Assembly (NCBI GenBank): GCA_030824255.1 | Contig: JAVBYB010000125.1 | Span: forward strand, 1 to 8,895 | Direction of reading: 5' to 3' | From: a bacterium | GTDB taxonomy: Bacteria; Pseudomonadota; Alphaproteobacteria; Caulobacterales; Hyphomonadaceae | DNA length: 8,895 nt | Shown here: positions 1-6,042 of the stretch, in pieces | Numbering within the stretch: position 1 is the stretch's first letter | Layout: every line of letters starts with the position of its first letter | Position numbers and translations under genes: made by a program | The notes under the pieces: generated by a model | Databases searched by the model: none | Told to the model about the DNA's origin: nothing | What the model saw: only the letters and a program-made list of their open reading frames with translations

Positions 1-1377
1 GCCTATGACTATGACCTGTTCGTGATTGGCGCTGGTTCTGGCGGTGTTCGCGCTGGGCGGTTGGCGGCAATGTCGGGCGCAAAGGTCGCCGTCGCCGAGG
101 AATATCGCGCCGGGGGGACCTGCGTGATCCGCGGCTGCATCCCCAAGAAGTACATGGTCTACGCCAGCGAGTTTGGCCGCTCGCTTCATCACATGAAGGG
201 GTATGGCTGGAGTGTCGAGAACGCGACCTACGACCACAACCTGTTCATGGACAAGATGCACCGCGAGGTGGATCGGCTGTCAGGCATCTACGCGCGCAAC
301 CTGCGCAATGCCGGCGTCGAGCTTATCGACGACCGCGCCGAGTTCGTCGATCCGCATACATTGCGACTTGTGAAATCCGGCAAGACCATCACCGCCGGCA
401 AGATCCTGATCGCTGTCGGCGGCGCGCCGATCATGCCGAAGGAGGTGGAGGGGATCGATCTCGCCATTTCGTCCAACGAGATGTTCCAGCTCGACAAGCT
501 TCCCGAACATATCCTGATTGTCGGCGGCGGATACATCGCTGTCGAGTTCGCTGGCATCATGAGCGGCCTCGGTGCGCGCGTCTGCCTGATCTATCGCGGT
601 GAGACGGTGCTGCGTGGCTTCGACGACGACGTTCGCACGCATGTGCACGAAGAGCTGAAGCGCAAGGGCGTGAAGGTGATCACCAATGCCTCGCCTGTCA
701 GCCTGAAGAAGGAAGGCGACAAGATCGTCGCCACGCTCGACAATGGCGAGACAGCATCCGGCGATCAGGTTCTCTACGCCGTGGGACGCGAGCCCCACAC
801 GAAGGGCCTTGGGCTCGACAAGGCCGGCGTGAAGGTGAACGACAAGGGCGCGGTGATTGTCGATAATAGTTCGCGCACGAATGTCGCGCACATCTTCGCC
901 GTGGGCGATGTGACGGACAGGATCAATCTTACCCCGGTCGCCATTCGCGAGGGGCAGGCTTTCGCCCAGTCTGAATTCATGAACATCCCCACCCAGTTCG
1001 ACCATGCCGAAGTTCCCCACGCGGTCTTTACCCAGCCTCCGGTCGGGGTGGTGGGCATGACCGAGGCCGAGGCCCGGAAGGCCCACGGGCAGGTGGACAT
1101 CTACAAGACGCGGTTCCGCCCCATGAAAGATATGCTCACGGGGGACGAGGAACGTGTGCTAATGAAGATCGTTGTGCGAGCCGAGGATGACCGCGTTGTT
1201 GGCGTTCATATTGTCGGCCCGGACGCGCCCGAAATCATCCAGGCGGTTGCAATCGCCGTAAAGATGGGCGCGACCAAGGCCGATTTCGACCGCACCTGCG
1301 CGCTCCATCCCTCGATCGCCGAGGAACTGGTGACGCTCCGGGAGAAATACGTGCCGCCCGAACTGAAGCCGGTGTGA
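1..1377 (+). CDS. gor: Glutathione-disulfide reductase, 5' end cut by window edge
   Basis: Reduces glutathione disulfide to glutathione with NADPH as a cytosolic FAD homodimer. The reading frame is open from base 1, so the true start lies a few codons upstream; the GTG at 22 falls inside the FAD-binding motif (VIGAGSGG) and is not the start. Of 458 visible residues, the redox disulfide is Cys41 and Cys46 (GGTCVIRGCIPKK), followed by the NADPH Rossmann motif GGGYIAVEFA at 175-184. Arg199 and Arg205 are spaced like the NADPH-specificity arginines of E. coli Gor (198 and 204) and separate it from NAD-dependent lipoamide dehydrogenase. The C-terminal catalytic motif HPSIAEE has His436 and Glu441. 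Length fits the family, about 460 residues. The next gene starts 1 base after the stop, so the two are probably co-transcribed. The function is secure; only the N-terminal few residues are missing. Confidence 0.96.
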   Translation, partial: AYDYDLFVIGAGSGGVRAGRLAAMSGAKVAVAEEYRAGGTCVIRGCIPKKYMVYASEFGRSLHHMKGYGWSVENATYDHNLFMDKMHREVDRLSGIYARNLRNAGVELIDDRAEFVDPHTLRLVKSGKTITAGKILIAVGGAPIMPKEVEGIDLAISSNEMFQLDKLPEHILIVGGGYIAVEFAGIMSGLGARVCLIYRGETVLRGFDDDVRTHVHEELKRKGVKVITNASPVSLKKEGDKIVATLDNGETASGDQVLYAVGREPHTKGLGLDKAGVKVNDKGAVIVDNSSRTNVAHIFAVGDVTDRINLTPVAIREGQAFAQSEFMNIPTQFDHAEVPHAVFTQPPVGVVGMTEAEARKAHGQVDIYKTRFRPMKDMLTGDEERVLMKIVVRAEDDRVVGVHIVGPDAPEIIQAVAIAVKMGATKADFDRTCALHPSIAEELVTLREKYVPPELKPV

Positions 1378-1378
1378 A

Positions 1379-1720
1379 ATGAGCGAAAACCCGAAACAGC
1401 CCCATCGCTGGAAGCCGATCGACTTCGGCTGGAGATACTTCAATTACATGATCATTGGCGTTGGCCTGATCGTGGGATTCTGCGTGTGGGTGCTGCCCAA
1501 CAACTGGGCTGACCCTGAAGTGGTGGCGGGTATCGAACGGCTGAAGGAACGCCAGAAGCTGGCCAAGGAGTGGGCCGTGCAGAAGGCGCTGATCGAAGCC
1601 GAGGAAGCCCGCATCGCGAAAGAGAACGAGGAAATGGGCCTCGTCTATATCGAGCCCGGGACAAATCCGTTCCTGCCGCCCGAGTCGCTTCGCGAAACGC
1701 CGCCGCAAGATCAGCAATAG
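1379..1720 (+). CDS. Hypothetical single-pass membrane protein, coupled to gor
   Basis: I do not recognise a named family. The 113 residues begin with a short basic segment (K6, R10, K12, R19), then one hydrophobic stretch at about 22-40 (YFNYMIIGVGLIVGFCVWVLP region), then a strongly charged helix at about 47-87 rich in Glu, Lys and Arg that could form a coiled coil, and a Pro/Glu/Gln-rich tail. The positive-inside rule puts the N-terminus in the cytoplasm and the long helix in the periplasm. The ATG lies 1 base after the gor stop and has no clear Shine-Dalgarno sequence, so translation probably depends on ribosomes finishing gor. That links its expression to gor but does not prove a shared pathway. 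The codon pattern and continuous frame support a real gene. Confidence 0.8.
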   Translation: MSENPKQPHRWKPIDFGWRYFNYMIIGVGLIVGFCVWVLPNNWADPEVVAGIERLKERQKLAKEWAVQKALIEAEEARIAKENEEMGLVYIEPGTNPFLPPESLRETPPQDQQ

Positions 1721-1746
1721 GCAGCCATCCACAAGCGTTCGCTTGA

Positions 1747-1769
1747 CCTCAGCGGCAAACCGGCTGAGG
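1747..1769 (+). repeat. Inverted repeat, 7-bp stem, upstream of parA
   Basis: CCTCAGC at 1747-1753 is the exact reverse complement of GCTGAGG at 1763-1769, with a 9-base loop. Two further G-C pairs can form inside if one G is bulged. No T-run follows, so it is not a standard intrinsic terminator on the plus strand. It may be a weak terminator for the gor pair, an operator for parA, or a leader hairpin. The role is inferred from position only. Confidence 0.4.
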
Positions 1770-1803
1770 CCTTGCGATCTGCAATGTCCTGATCCGCCCG
1801 GCT

Positions 1804-1807
1804 GGAG
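1804..1807 (+). promoter_or_regulatory. Ribosome-binding site that fixes the GTG start of parA
   Basis: GGAG lies 9 bases before the GTG at 1817. An in-frame stop at 1790-1792 rules out a longer product except from a CTG at 1802, and the ATG at 1810 is out of frame, so GTG is the best start. Confidence 0.6.
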
Positions 1808-1816
1808 TTATGCCTC

Positions 1817-2671
1817 GTGAGCCCGCGCACGGTTTCCATCGTGAACATGAAGGGCGGCGTGGGCAAATCGACCACGGTCGCCAGCCTTGCCGAAGCGCTC
1901 TCGCTTGAGGGCCTGCGCGTGCTGGTGGTCGATCTCGATCCGCAGTCCAACGTTTCGATGATGCTGGCCGGGCAGGATCGCTGGATCGACCTCCGCAAGA
2001 ATGGCCAGACGATCGACGAATACTTCAACCAGTTCGTCTACGGCGGCGAGCCGCGCTTCTTTCATGAATTCATCGCGCACGGCGTGAGCGACCTGTCGGG
2101 CGACCCGCAGCTGGACCTTCTGATCTCCACGCCGGAGTTCCGCTACATCGAGCGGCACGCGCTGGAGAAATGGGTGTCGCAGGGATTTGACATCCGCCAG
2201 CTCAATGCCCGCTTCTCGCGTCTCACGAACTCCGCGATCGAAAGCGTCAGCGACAATTATGATCTCGTCCTGTTCGATTGCCCGCCTGGCATCTCCATGT
2301 TTGCGGAGGCTGCGATCGAACTTTCCGAATTCATCGTGATCCCCACAATCGCTGACTATGTCTCGCGGCTCGGCATCTTCGCGTTCCGCAAGCGCGCCCT
2401 GCGTTCGATGGAGCAGCGCCGCTTCACCGATGAGCGGATCTGGACGGTGATCACCAAGTTCGAGCAGCACAACACGCTTCACCTCAGCGAGGCGGATATG
2501 TTGAAAACGCAGTTCAACGTGTTCGACACGCGCATCCCGCAGGCTGAACAGATTGCCCGCGCGGCGGAGTGGTCGGACCAGAAGCGCACGTTCGAACAGA
2601 AATATGGCGCCGCGGCGCAGGTGATCCGGCAGTTCGCTGCCGAATTCCGCGAACGTGCTGGCCTGATCTAG
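1817..2671 (+). CDS. ParA-family (MinD/Soj-type) ATPase, orphan
   Basis: A ParA/MinD-type P-loop ATPase of 284 residues. These proteins dimerise on ATP, bind DNA or membrane, and position cargo such as plasmids, chromosomes, chemoreceptors or carboxysomes. The deviant Walker A box KGGVGKST is at 12-19, with signature Lys12 and P-loop Lys17. Walker A' is VVDLDPQSN (37-45) and Walker B is LVLFDCPPG (150-158). There is no N-terminal helix-turn-helix, so it resembles Soj-like or orphan ParAs rather than large P1-type ParA. It starts at GTG with GGAG 9 bases upstream. The next gene is not a recognisable ParB (no HTH, no parS-type clamp motif) but a 121-residue protein 12 bases away, so this is probably not the main chromosome-partition ParA. 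The cargo cannot be read from the sequence. The family is secure and the role unknown. Confidence 0.9.
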   Translation: MSPRTVSIVNMKGGVGKSTTVASLAEALSLEGLRVLVVDLDPQSNVSMMLAGQDRWIDLRKNGQTIDEYFNQFVYGGEPRFFHEFIAHGVSDLSGDPQLDLLISTPEFRYIERHALEKWVSQGFDIRQLNARFSRLTNSAIESVSDNYDLVLFDCPPGISMFAEAAIELSEFIVIPTIADYVSRLGIFAFRKRALRSMEQRRFTDERIWTVITKFEQHNTLHLSEADMLKTQFNVFDTRIPQAEQIARAAEWSDQKRTFEQKYGAAAQVIRQFAAEFRERAGLI

Positions 2672-2683
2672 CGGAGAGCCATC

Positions 2684-3049
2684 ATGATCGACCGCGCCCT
2701 GTCGAGCATGTTCAAGGTCGTCACCGACGAAGCTGCCGCCAATCCCGCTTTCGCCAGGAAGATCGAGGACGTGGTGGCGAAGTTTGGCCAGGAGCTGGCC
2801 GAGAAGCGGCTGGCCGAGCGCAATATCGACGGCTTCCATCCGCTGGTGGAATACAAGCGCGACACGGCCGGATTTGAAGCGCGGCTTGCAAAGTTCGATG
2901 CGAAGGAGCTTCGCGCCATCGTCGACCGGCACCATCTCGACCCGGCCAATACGACGAAGGGCAAGGGCGCCAAGAAAGCCCTCGTCGCCCTCATCCTCGA
3001 CGTCGCGCGCAAGCGCGCCGAACGCGACGCCAAGCTGTTCGAGTACTAG
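2684..3049 (+). CDS. Small basic protein with SAP-like C-terminus, likely partner of ParA
   Basis: No named family is recognised. The 121-residue protein is predicted to be mostly helical. Residues 1-50 form amphipathic helices and residues 51-70 a linker with HPLVEYKRD. Residues about 72-112 (DAKELRAIVDRHHLDP, then GKGAKKALVALILDVARKR) have the spacing of a SAP or Rho-N-like helix-extension-helix: two helices around a Gly/Lys turn, with a conserved-looking KKALV start to helix 2. SAP domains bind DNA. The tail is basic. Start ATG is 12 bases after the parA stop with a good GGAGAG site at 2673-2678, so the two are almost certainly co-transcribed. Small basic partners next to parA commonly stimulate its ATPase, as ParB and McdB do; that role here is inferred. 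The SAP resemblance is by eye. Confidence 0.78.
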   Translation: MIDRALSSMFKVVTDEAAANPAFARKIEDVVAKFGQELAEKRLAERNIDGFHPLVEYKRDTAGFEARLAKFDAKELRAIVDRHHLDPANTTKGKGAKKALVALILDVARKRAERDAKLFEY

Positions 3050-3065
3050 GCGCGCCTGCCCCCAC

Positions 3066-3092
3066 ATTGCGCCCGGCCCGCTGTCGCGCAAT
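3066..3092 (+). repeat. Inverted repeat, 7-bp stem, upstream of the acid phosphatase gene
   Basis: ATTGCGC (3066-3072) is the exact reverse complement of GCGCAAT (3086-3092) with a 13-base loop. It lies in the 76-base gap between the 121-residue protein and the phosphatase, ending 33 bases before the phosphatase ATG. No T-run follows on the plus strand. It could be an operator or a processing or stability hairpin between the parA pair and the phosphatase. No -35/-10 pair is convincing in this gap. Confidence 0.4.
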
Positions 3093-3114
3093 AAATGGCG
3101 CAGGGACTGTCGCC

Positions 3115-3120
3115 GGGAGG
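3115..3120 (+). promoter_or_regulatory. Strong ribosome-binding site that fixes the phosphatase start
   Basis: GGGAGG ends 5 bases before the ATG at 3126. The open frame extends upstream to 2784 but that part overlaps the 121-residue gene in another frame, and only the start at 3126 gives a signal peptide. Confidence 0.7.
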
Positions 3121-3125
3121 GCGGG

Positions 3126-3995
3126 ATGAAGCTGAAAGCGGAAGCCGGCACATATGCCTTGATGGCGGTGGGTCTTGCCGTTCTGGTTGCTTGCGCGGGC
3201 GGCGTTGTTCCGACGACGGAGGCGGCCGGGCCGGGTCTCCATATGATCGCGCCGGCGTCTGCACAGACGCCAACCGCCCGTCCCGTCGGGTTCTTTGCGC
3301 CCAATGCCGCGCCGAACGCAGTGGCGACAATCCCGCCGGCTCCGAAAGAAGGCGAGGCGCGCAATTCGCTGGACTGGGAAATCTTCCGCAAGACACGGGC
3401 CCTTGAAGGTTCGGAGCGCTGGGCGCTCGCCAAGTCGGACGACAGCTACAAGCCGGCTGACCTGCTGAAGAATTTCTCGTGTTCTGTCGGCGCAACGCTG
3501 ACGCCGGAAAATTCACCGACGCTGGCGTCCATCCTGAATCGCACCTCGCTGGATGCAGGGATCGCAGCCGAGGCCGCGAAGCAACTTTACCGCCGCACCC
3601 GGCCCTTCATGCACAATCCGGGCGAGATCTGCATCGAGCGCAGCACGGGCCTTCAGAACAGCTTTGACTATCCGTCCGGACACGGTTCGCTTGGCTGGAT
3701 GTCGGGGCTCATCGTTGCGCAGCTTGCGCCGGATCATGCCAGCGCGGCGCTCGCGCGCGGGCGGGCCTATGGCGAAAGCCGCGTGGTCTGTGGCGTGCAC
3801 AACATGAGCGCCATCGAGGCAGCGCGCACCAACGCCGCCGGTGTGTTCGCCGCGCTGCAGGGCGTGCCGGAATTTCGCGCCGAAATGGAAAAGGCCAAGG
3901 CCGAGCTGGCTGCCGCTCGCGCCAGCAGCCCGGCGCCGGACGCAGCCGCCTGCGCCAAGGAAGCCGAGCTGATCAAGCCGCTCGTGGTCAACTAG
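3126..3995 (+). CDS. Class A-type acid phosphatase (PAP2 superfamily), exported, final Asp replaced
   Basis: A PAP2/histidine-phosphatase protein of 289 residues with the class A non-specific acid phosphatase signature. K152 and RP159-160 form K-x6-RP (KQLYRRTRP), PSGH is at 183-186, and SR218-219-x5-H225 follows at the family's usual spacing. Position 229, normally Asp in SR-x5-H-x3-D, is Ala (HNMSAIEA). His225 would be the phosphorylated nucleophile and His186 the proton donor, as in Escherichia blattae phosphatase; the missing Asp normally supports the nucleophile. The N-terminus has a hydrophobic core followed by LVAC (20-23), a plausible lipobox; a later APASAQ could be a signal peptidase I site, so it is periplasmic or lipid-anchored. 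The Ala/Glu/Lys-rich C-terminal tail (from about 250) is likely helical and extends beyond the core. It ends 7 bases from xseA, transcribed towards it. Activity and substrate are uncertain. Confidence 0.88.
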   Translation: MKLKAEAGTYALMAVGLAVLVACAGGVVPTTEAAGPGLHMIAPASAQTPTARPVGFFAPNAAPNAVATIPPAPKEGEARNSLDWEIFRKTRALEGSERWALAKSDDSYKPADLLKNFSCSVGATLTPENSPTLASILNRTSLDAGIAAEAAKQLYRRTRPFMHNPGEICIERSTGLQNSFDYPSGHGSLGWMSGLIVAQLAPDHASAALARGRAYGESRVVCGVHNMSAIEAARTNAAGVFAALQGVPEFRAEMEKAKAELAAARASSPAPDAAACAKEAELIKPLVVN

Positions 3996-4002
3996 GCCCG
4001 GT

Positions 4003-5460
4003 TCAGAACAGGTCGCCCTGATCGTTTTCCGTCTTGCGCCGGCGGATGCGGGGGCGTTGTGGGTCCGTCGGTGATGCTGCTGGAGGTCCACCGGCGCCCG
4101 AAGCGCGTGTTTCCAGTTCGCCATCGGCGAAGCGCAGGCGCAGCCTGTCGCCCTCGCTGACGGATGTCATGTTGCGCACCAGCGTTCCATCTGGCCGAGA
4201 CACGAGCGCAAACCCGCGCGCGAGAACGCGCTCATAGGACACCGACTCCAGCACGCGCGCCTGCTGGCGCAGGGCGTCCCTCGACCGGGCAATGCGCCGC
4301 TGCACCGTTGGCGCAAGCCTTGCCGACAATCGCTGCACTTCGCCCTGCCGCGACGCAATCTCGCGCTTGAGTGTCGCCGGGCGCAGGCCGCCGCCGGCCT
4401 GGTCGAAGCGCGCACGTTTGCGCGCCAACATGCGCGACAGAGATCCGCCGAAACGCTGGGTCGCCATGTCCAGTCTCTGGCGCGGTGATGCGAGCAGCGC
4501 ATCTGCGCGTGGCAGCCGCCCTGATGCAGAGCGCAGTTCCAGCCGTGCCTTCTCCACCCTGCGCATCAGCGTCTTGCCCATGCGGGCGCCAAGGCTCTCG
4601 ACCTGGTTCATCAGGTCGGCGCGAACCGGCAGCGCCATTTCGGCGGCGCCGGTGGGCGTGGGCGCGCGTCGGTCGGATGCGTAGTCGATCAGCGTCGTGT
4701 CGGTCTCGTGACCCACGGCGGAGATCAACGGGATGACAGAGTCCGCGACAGCGCGCACGACGCGCTCTTCGTTGAAGGGCCATAGGTCTTCGATCGAGCC
4801 GCCGCCGCGCGCCACGATGATGACGTCAGGACGCGGGATGGGGCCACCCACGGGAAGCGCGTTGAAGCCGCGTATGCCCGCCTCAACTTCGGCGGCGGCG
4901 CGTTCGCCCTGCACCAGCGCGGGCCAGATCAGCACGTGGACCGGGAAGCGGTCGCGTACGCGATGCAGAATATCGCGGATCACGGCGCCGGTGGGGCTGG
5001 TTACAACGCCAATGACGGCGGGCAGGTAAGGCAGCGGCTTCTTGCGTTCGGCGGCGAAGAGCCCTTCGGCGGTCAGCTTCTTCTTCCGCTCTTCCAGCAG
5101 CTGCATCAACGCGCCGACGCCGGCTGGGCGCATGCGATCAGCGATCATCTGATAGTTGGAGCGGCCCGGATACGTGGAGAGCTTTCCCTCTGCCACCACT
5201 TCCAGCCCCTCTTCGGGCTTGAAAGGAAGGCGCGAGGCATTGCCCTTCCACATGATGGTGTTGAGCGTCGCGTTCTCGTCCTTGATGTCGAAGTAGAGGT
5301 GGCCAGACTTGGCGAGCACCACGCGGCCGAGTTCTCCGCGCACGCGCACGAAGGAATAGGTCTCCTCCACCGTCCGCTTCAGCGCGTTGGCAAGTTCGGA
5401 AACGGACATCTCGGGGGAGTTGGAGCCCGGCTGGTCCTGCGATTCGGTCGTGTCATCCAT
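4003..5460 (-). CDS. xseA: Exodeoxyribonuclease VII large subunit
   Basis: Exonuclease VII is the XseA/XseB complex that degrades single-stranded DNA from both ends to short oligonucleotides, acting in repair and mismatch correction. The 485-residue product has the N-terminal OB-fold region (about 18-115), then the catalytic core. The conserved block GVVTSPTGAVIRDILHRV (151-168) carries Asp163; the block VARGGGSIEDLWPFN (216-230) carries Arg218; AVGHETD (248-254) carries His251 and Asp254. All four correspond to residues needed in E. coli XseA. A long basic coiled-coil stretch follows (about 282-405), then SYERVLARGFALV (408-420) and the tail QGDLF. Length is near the usual 450-520. The xseB partner is not in this window. 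ATG at 5460 has no Shine-Dalgarno sequence but sits 7 bases after a TATAGT box, so it may be leaderless. The alternative start Met18 also lacks a good site. Confidence 0.96.
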   Translation of the reverse strand: MDDTTESQDQPGSNSPEMSVSELANALKRTVEETYSFVRVRGELGRVVLAKSGHLYFDIKDENATLNTIMWKGNASRLPFKPEEGLEVVAEGKLSTYPGRSNYQMIADRMRPAGVGALMQLLEERKKKLTAEGLFAAERKKPLPYLPAVIGVVTSPTGAVIRDILHRVRDRFPVHVLIWPALVQGERAAAEVEAGIRGFNALPVGGPIPRPDVIIVARGGGSIEDLWPFNEERVVRAVADSVIPLISAVGHETDTTLIDYASDRRAPTPTGAAEMALPVRADLMNQVESLGARMGKTLMRRVEKARLELRSASGRLPRADALLASPRQRLDMATQRFGGSLSRMLARKRARFDQAGGGLRPATLKREIASRQGEVQRLSARLAPTVQRRIARSRDALRQQARVLESVSYERVLARGFALVSRPDGTLVRNMTSVSEGDRLRLRFADGELETRASGAGGPPAASPTDPQRPRIRRRKTENDQGDLF

Positions 5461-5467
5461 GGGGTCG

Positions 5468-5473
5468 ACTATA
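5468..5473 (-). promoter_or_regulatory. Candidate -10 box for leaderless xseA transcript
   Basis: On the minus strand TATAGT (5473 to 5468) is followed by 7 bases and then the ATG. Transcription usually begins 6-8 bases after the -10, so the mRNA would start at or within a few bases of the A of ATG. No TTGACA-like -35 is seen at 16-18 bases upstream; the nearest look-alike is TAGACT at 19 bases, and it overlaps the tandem repeats. No Shine-Dalgarno sequence precedes the ATG, which fits leaderless translation, common in alphaproteobacteria. Predicted only. Confidence 0.4.
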
Positions 5474-5492
5474 GCGCGGCATCACCCGCGCC

Positions 5493-5526
5493 AGTCTACA
5501 CTGCGGTGAAGTCTACCGTGTGGTGA
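5493..5526. repeat. Two tandem imperfect 17-bp repeats upstream of xseA
   Basis: Unit 1 (5493-5509) and unit 2 (5510-5526) lie directly head to tail. Both begin with AGTCTAC and end with GGTGA, and they agree at 14 of 17 positions (mismatches at unit positions 8, 9 and 12). The repeats lie between xseA and the small upstream gene, about 33-66 bases before the xseA ATG, where an activator or repressor would bind if the promoter at 5468-5473 is real. They are too few and too short to be a CRISPR or a mobile repeat. The function is inferred from position. Confidence 0.55.
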
Positions 5527-5545
5527 CGCCTGCCGGGGAAGCTGC

Positions 5546-5974
5546 CTAGCGTTTGGCGCTGATCGACGCCGATGTCCGGATCGATTGTGCGGCGGCCGGG
5601 CGCGAGGCGCGGATAAGGACGAACCGGCCGAGGAACCCGCTGGAGAACCGCCAGTCGCCCTCGATGCTGGTCAGTTTCTCGTCGACAGTTCCGGAATAGT
5701 AGATCGGGTCGCGATGAATGCCCGGCGCGGGATGGTAGATCTTCGTGAACCGCACCAGCAATTCCATCCTTGCGCCGGAAATATCAGCCGACAGCTCGGT
5801 CAGGCCGGGCGCGCCGAATGTTGCCGGTTCCAGCGTCGTGCCGGTCAGGCTGCCGCCCGTGTCGGTGAGGTGGGCCGAAAAGGGAGTCGGCTTGAAGTTG
5901 CCGGGATAGCGATATTCGCCTGACCACAACCCGGTGAGGTCGCTGTCGCGGGTGAACCCGAACCTGTCAGCCAT
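5546..5974 (-). CDS. Hypothetical small beta-rich protein
   Basis: I do not recognise a named family. From ATG 5974 it has 142 residues with no signal peptide or membrane segment, so it is probably cytosolic. The alternating pattern and the segments LTGLWSGEYRYP (13-24), PFSAHLTDTGGSLTGTTLEPA (31-51), YYSGTVDEKLTSIEGDWRF (92-110) and GRFVLIR (116-122) suggest a beta barrel with repeated short hairpins, like a lipocalin- or avidin-type fold starting with a GxW motif. That fold is a guess from pattern. The final 20 residues are basic and Ser/Ala-rich, likely disordered. Start: GAGG at 5983-5986 is 8 bases before this ATG; alternatives are ATG 5980 (GAGG only 2 bases away) and GTG 6016. It sits upstream of xseA and could be co-transcribed, although xseA appears to have its own promoter. 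Confidence 0.75.
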   Translation of the reverse strand: MADRFGFTRDSDLTGLWSGEYRYPGNFKPTPFSAHLTDTGGSLTGTTLEPATFGAPGLTELSADISGARMELLVRFTKIYHPAPGIHRDPIYYSGTVDEKLTSIEGDWRFSSGFLGRFVLIRASRPAAAQSIRTSASISAKR

Positions 5975-5982
5975 GGCCATCG

Positions 5983-5986
5983 CCTC
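5983..5986 (-). promoter_or_regulatory. Ribosome-binding site choosing the start of the small beta-rich gene
   Basis: On the minus strand GAGG lies 8 bases before the ATG at 5974-5972, but only 2 bases before the competing ATG at 5980-5978. This favours the start at 5974. Confidence 0.5.
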
Positions 5987-6012
5987 GCTGCTGCCGGGCC
6001 GCTGGCCCCTCA

Positions 6013-6042
6013 ACACCCCGATTGGACTTGTCCTTGGGGTGT
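6013..6042. repeat. Nested inverted repeat in the divergent gap before purD
   Basis: The outer arms ACACCCC (6013-6019) and GGGGTGT (6036-6042) are exact reverse complements. Inside them GGAC (6024-6027) and GTCC (6030-6033) form a second inverted repeat with 2 bases between. As RNA the inner part would be GGA-CUUG-UCC, a four-base loop, since a 2-base loop is not feasible. It lies 57 bases before the purD ATG and 38 bases before the opposite gene's ATG. It may be a divergent-promoter operator or a structured leader. It has no T-run. Confidence 0.5.

Larger units (their letters stand above)
1721..1816 (+). other. Intergenic gap before parA
   Basis: This 96-base gap separates the gor pair from parA. 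It holds a perfect 7-bp inverted repeat (1747-1753 with 1763-1769) and a TTGACC box at 1743-1748 that resembles a -35 element, but I see no matching -10 box at 16-18 bases. It contains no gene. The parA ribosome-binding site is at its right end. Confidence 0.5.

Noticed and set aside
2784..3125. Upstream extension of the phosphatase frame
   Set aside because: This part overlaps the 121-residue gene and is Ser/Arg-rich. The real start at 3126 has a strong ribosome-binding site and a signal peptide.
1808..3433. Minus-strand open frame of 541 codons spanning parA, the 121-residue gene and part of the phosphatase
   Set aside because: It is the antisense of three well-supported genes in GC-rich DNA, where long stop-free antisense frames are expected. 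Its translation is full of His, Arg and Asp runs without motifs.
4009..4028. Terminator between the phosphatase and xseA: CAGG/CCTG hairpin followed by TTTT
   Set aside because: The stem is only 4 bp and the T-run is interrupted by ATCG. It lies inside the xseA coding region, so it is not convincing.
5975..6016. Longer start (GTG 6016) of the small beta-rich gene
   Set aside because: It lies inside the nested inverted repeat and has no well-placed ribosome-binding site, whereas ATG 5974 has GAGG at 8 bases.
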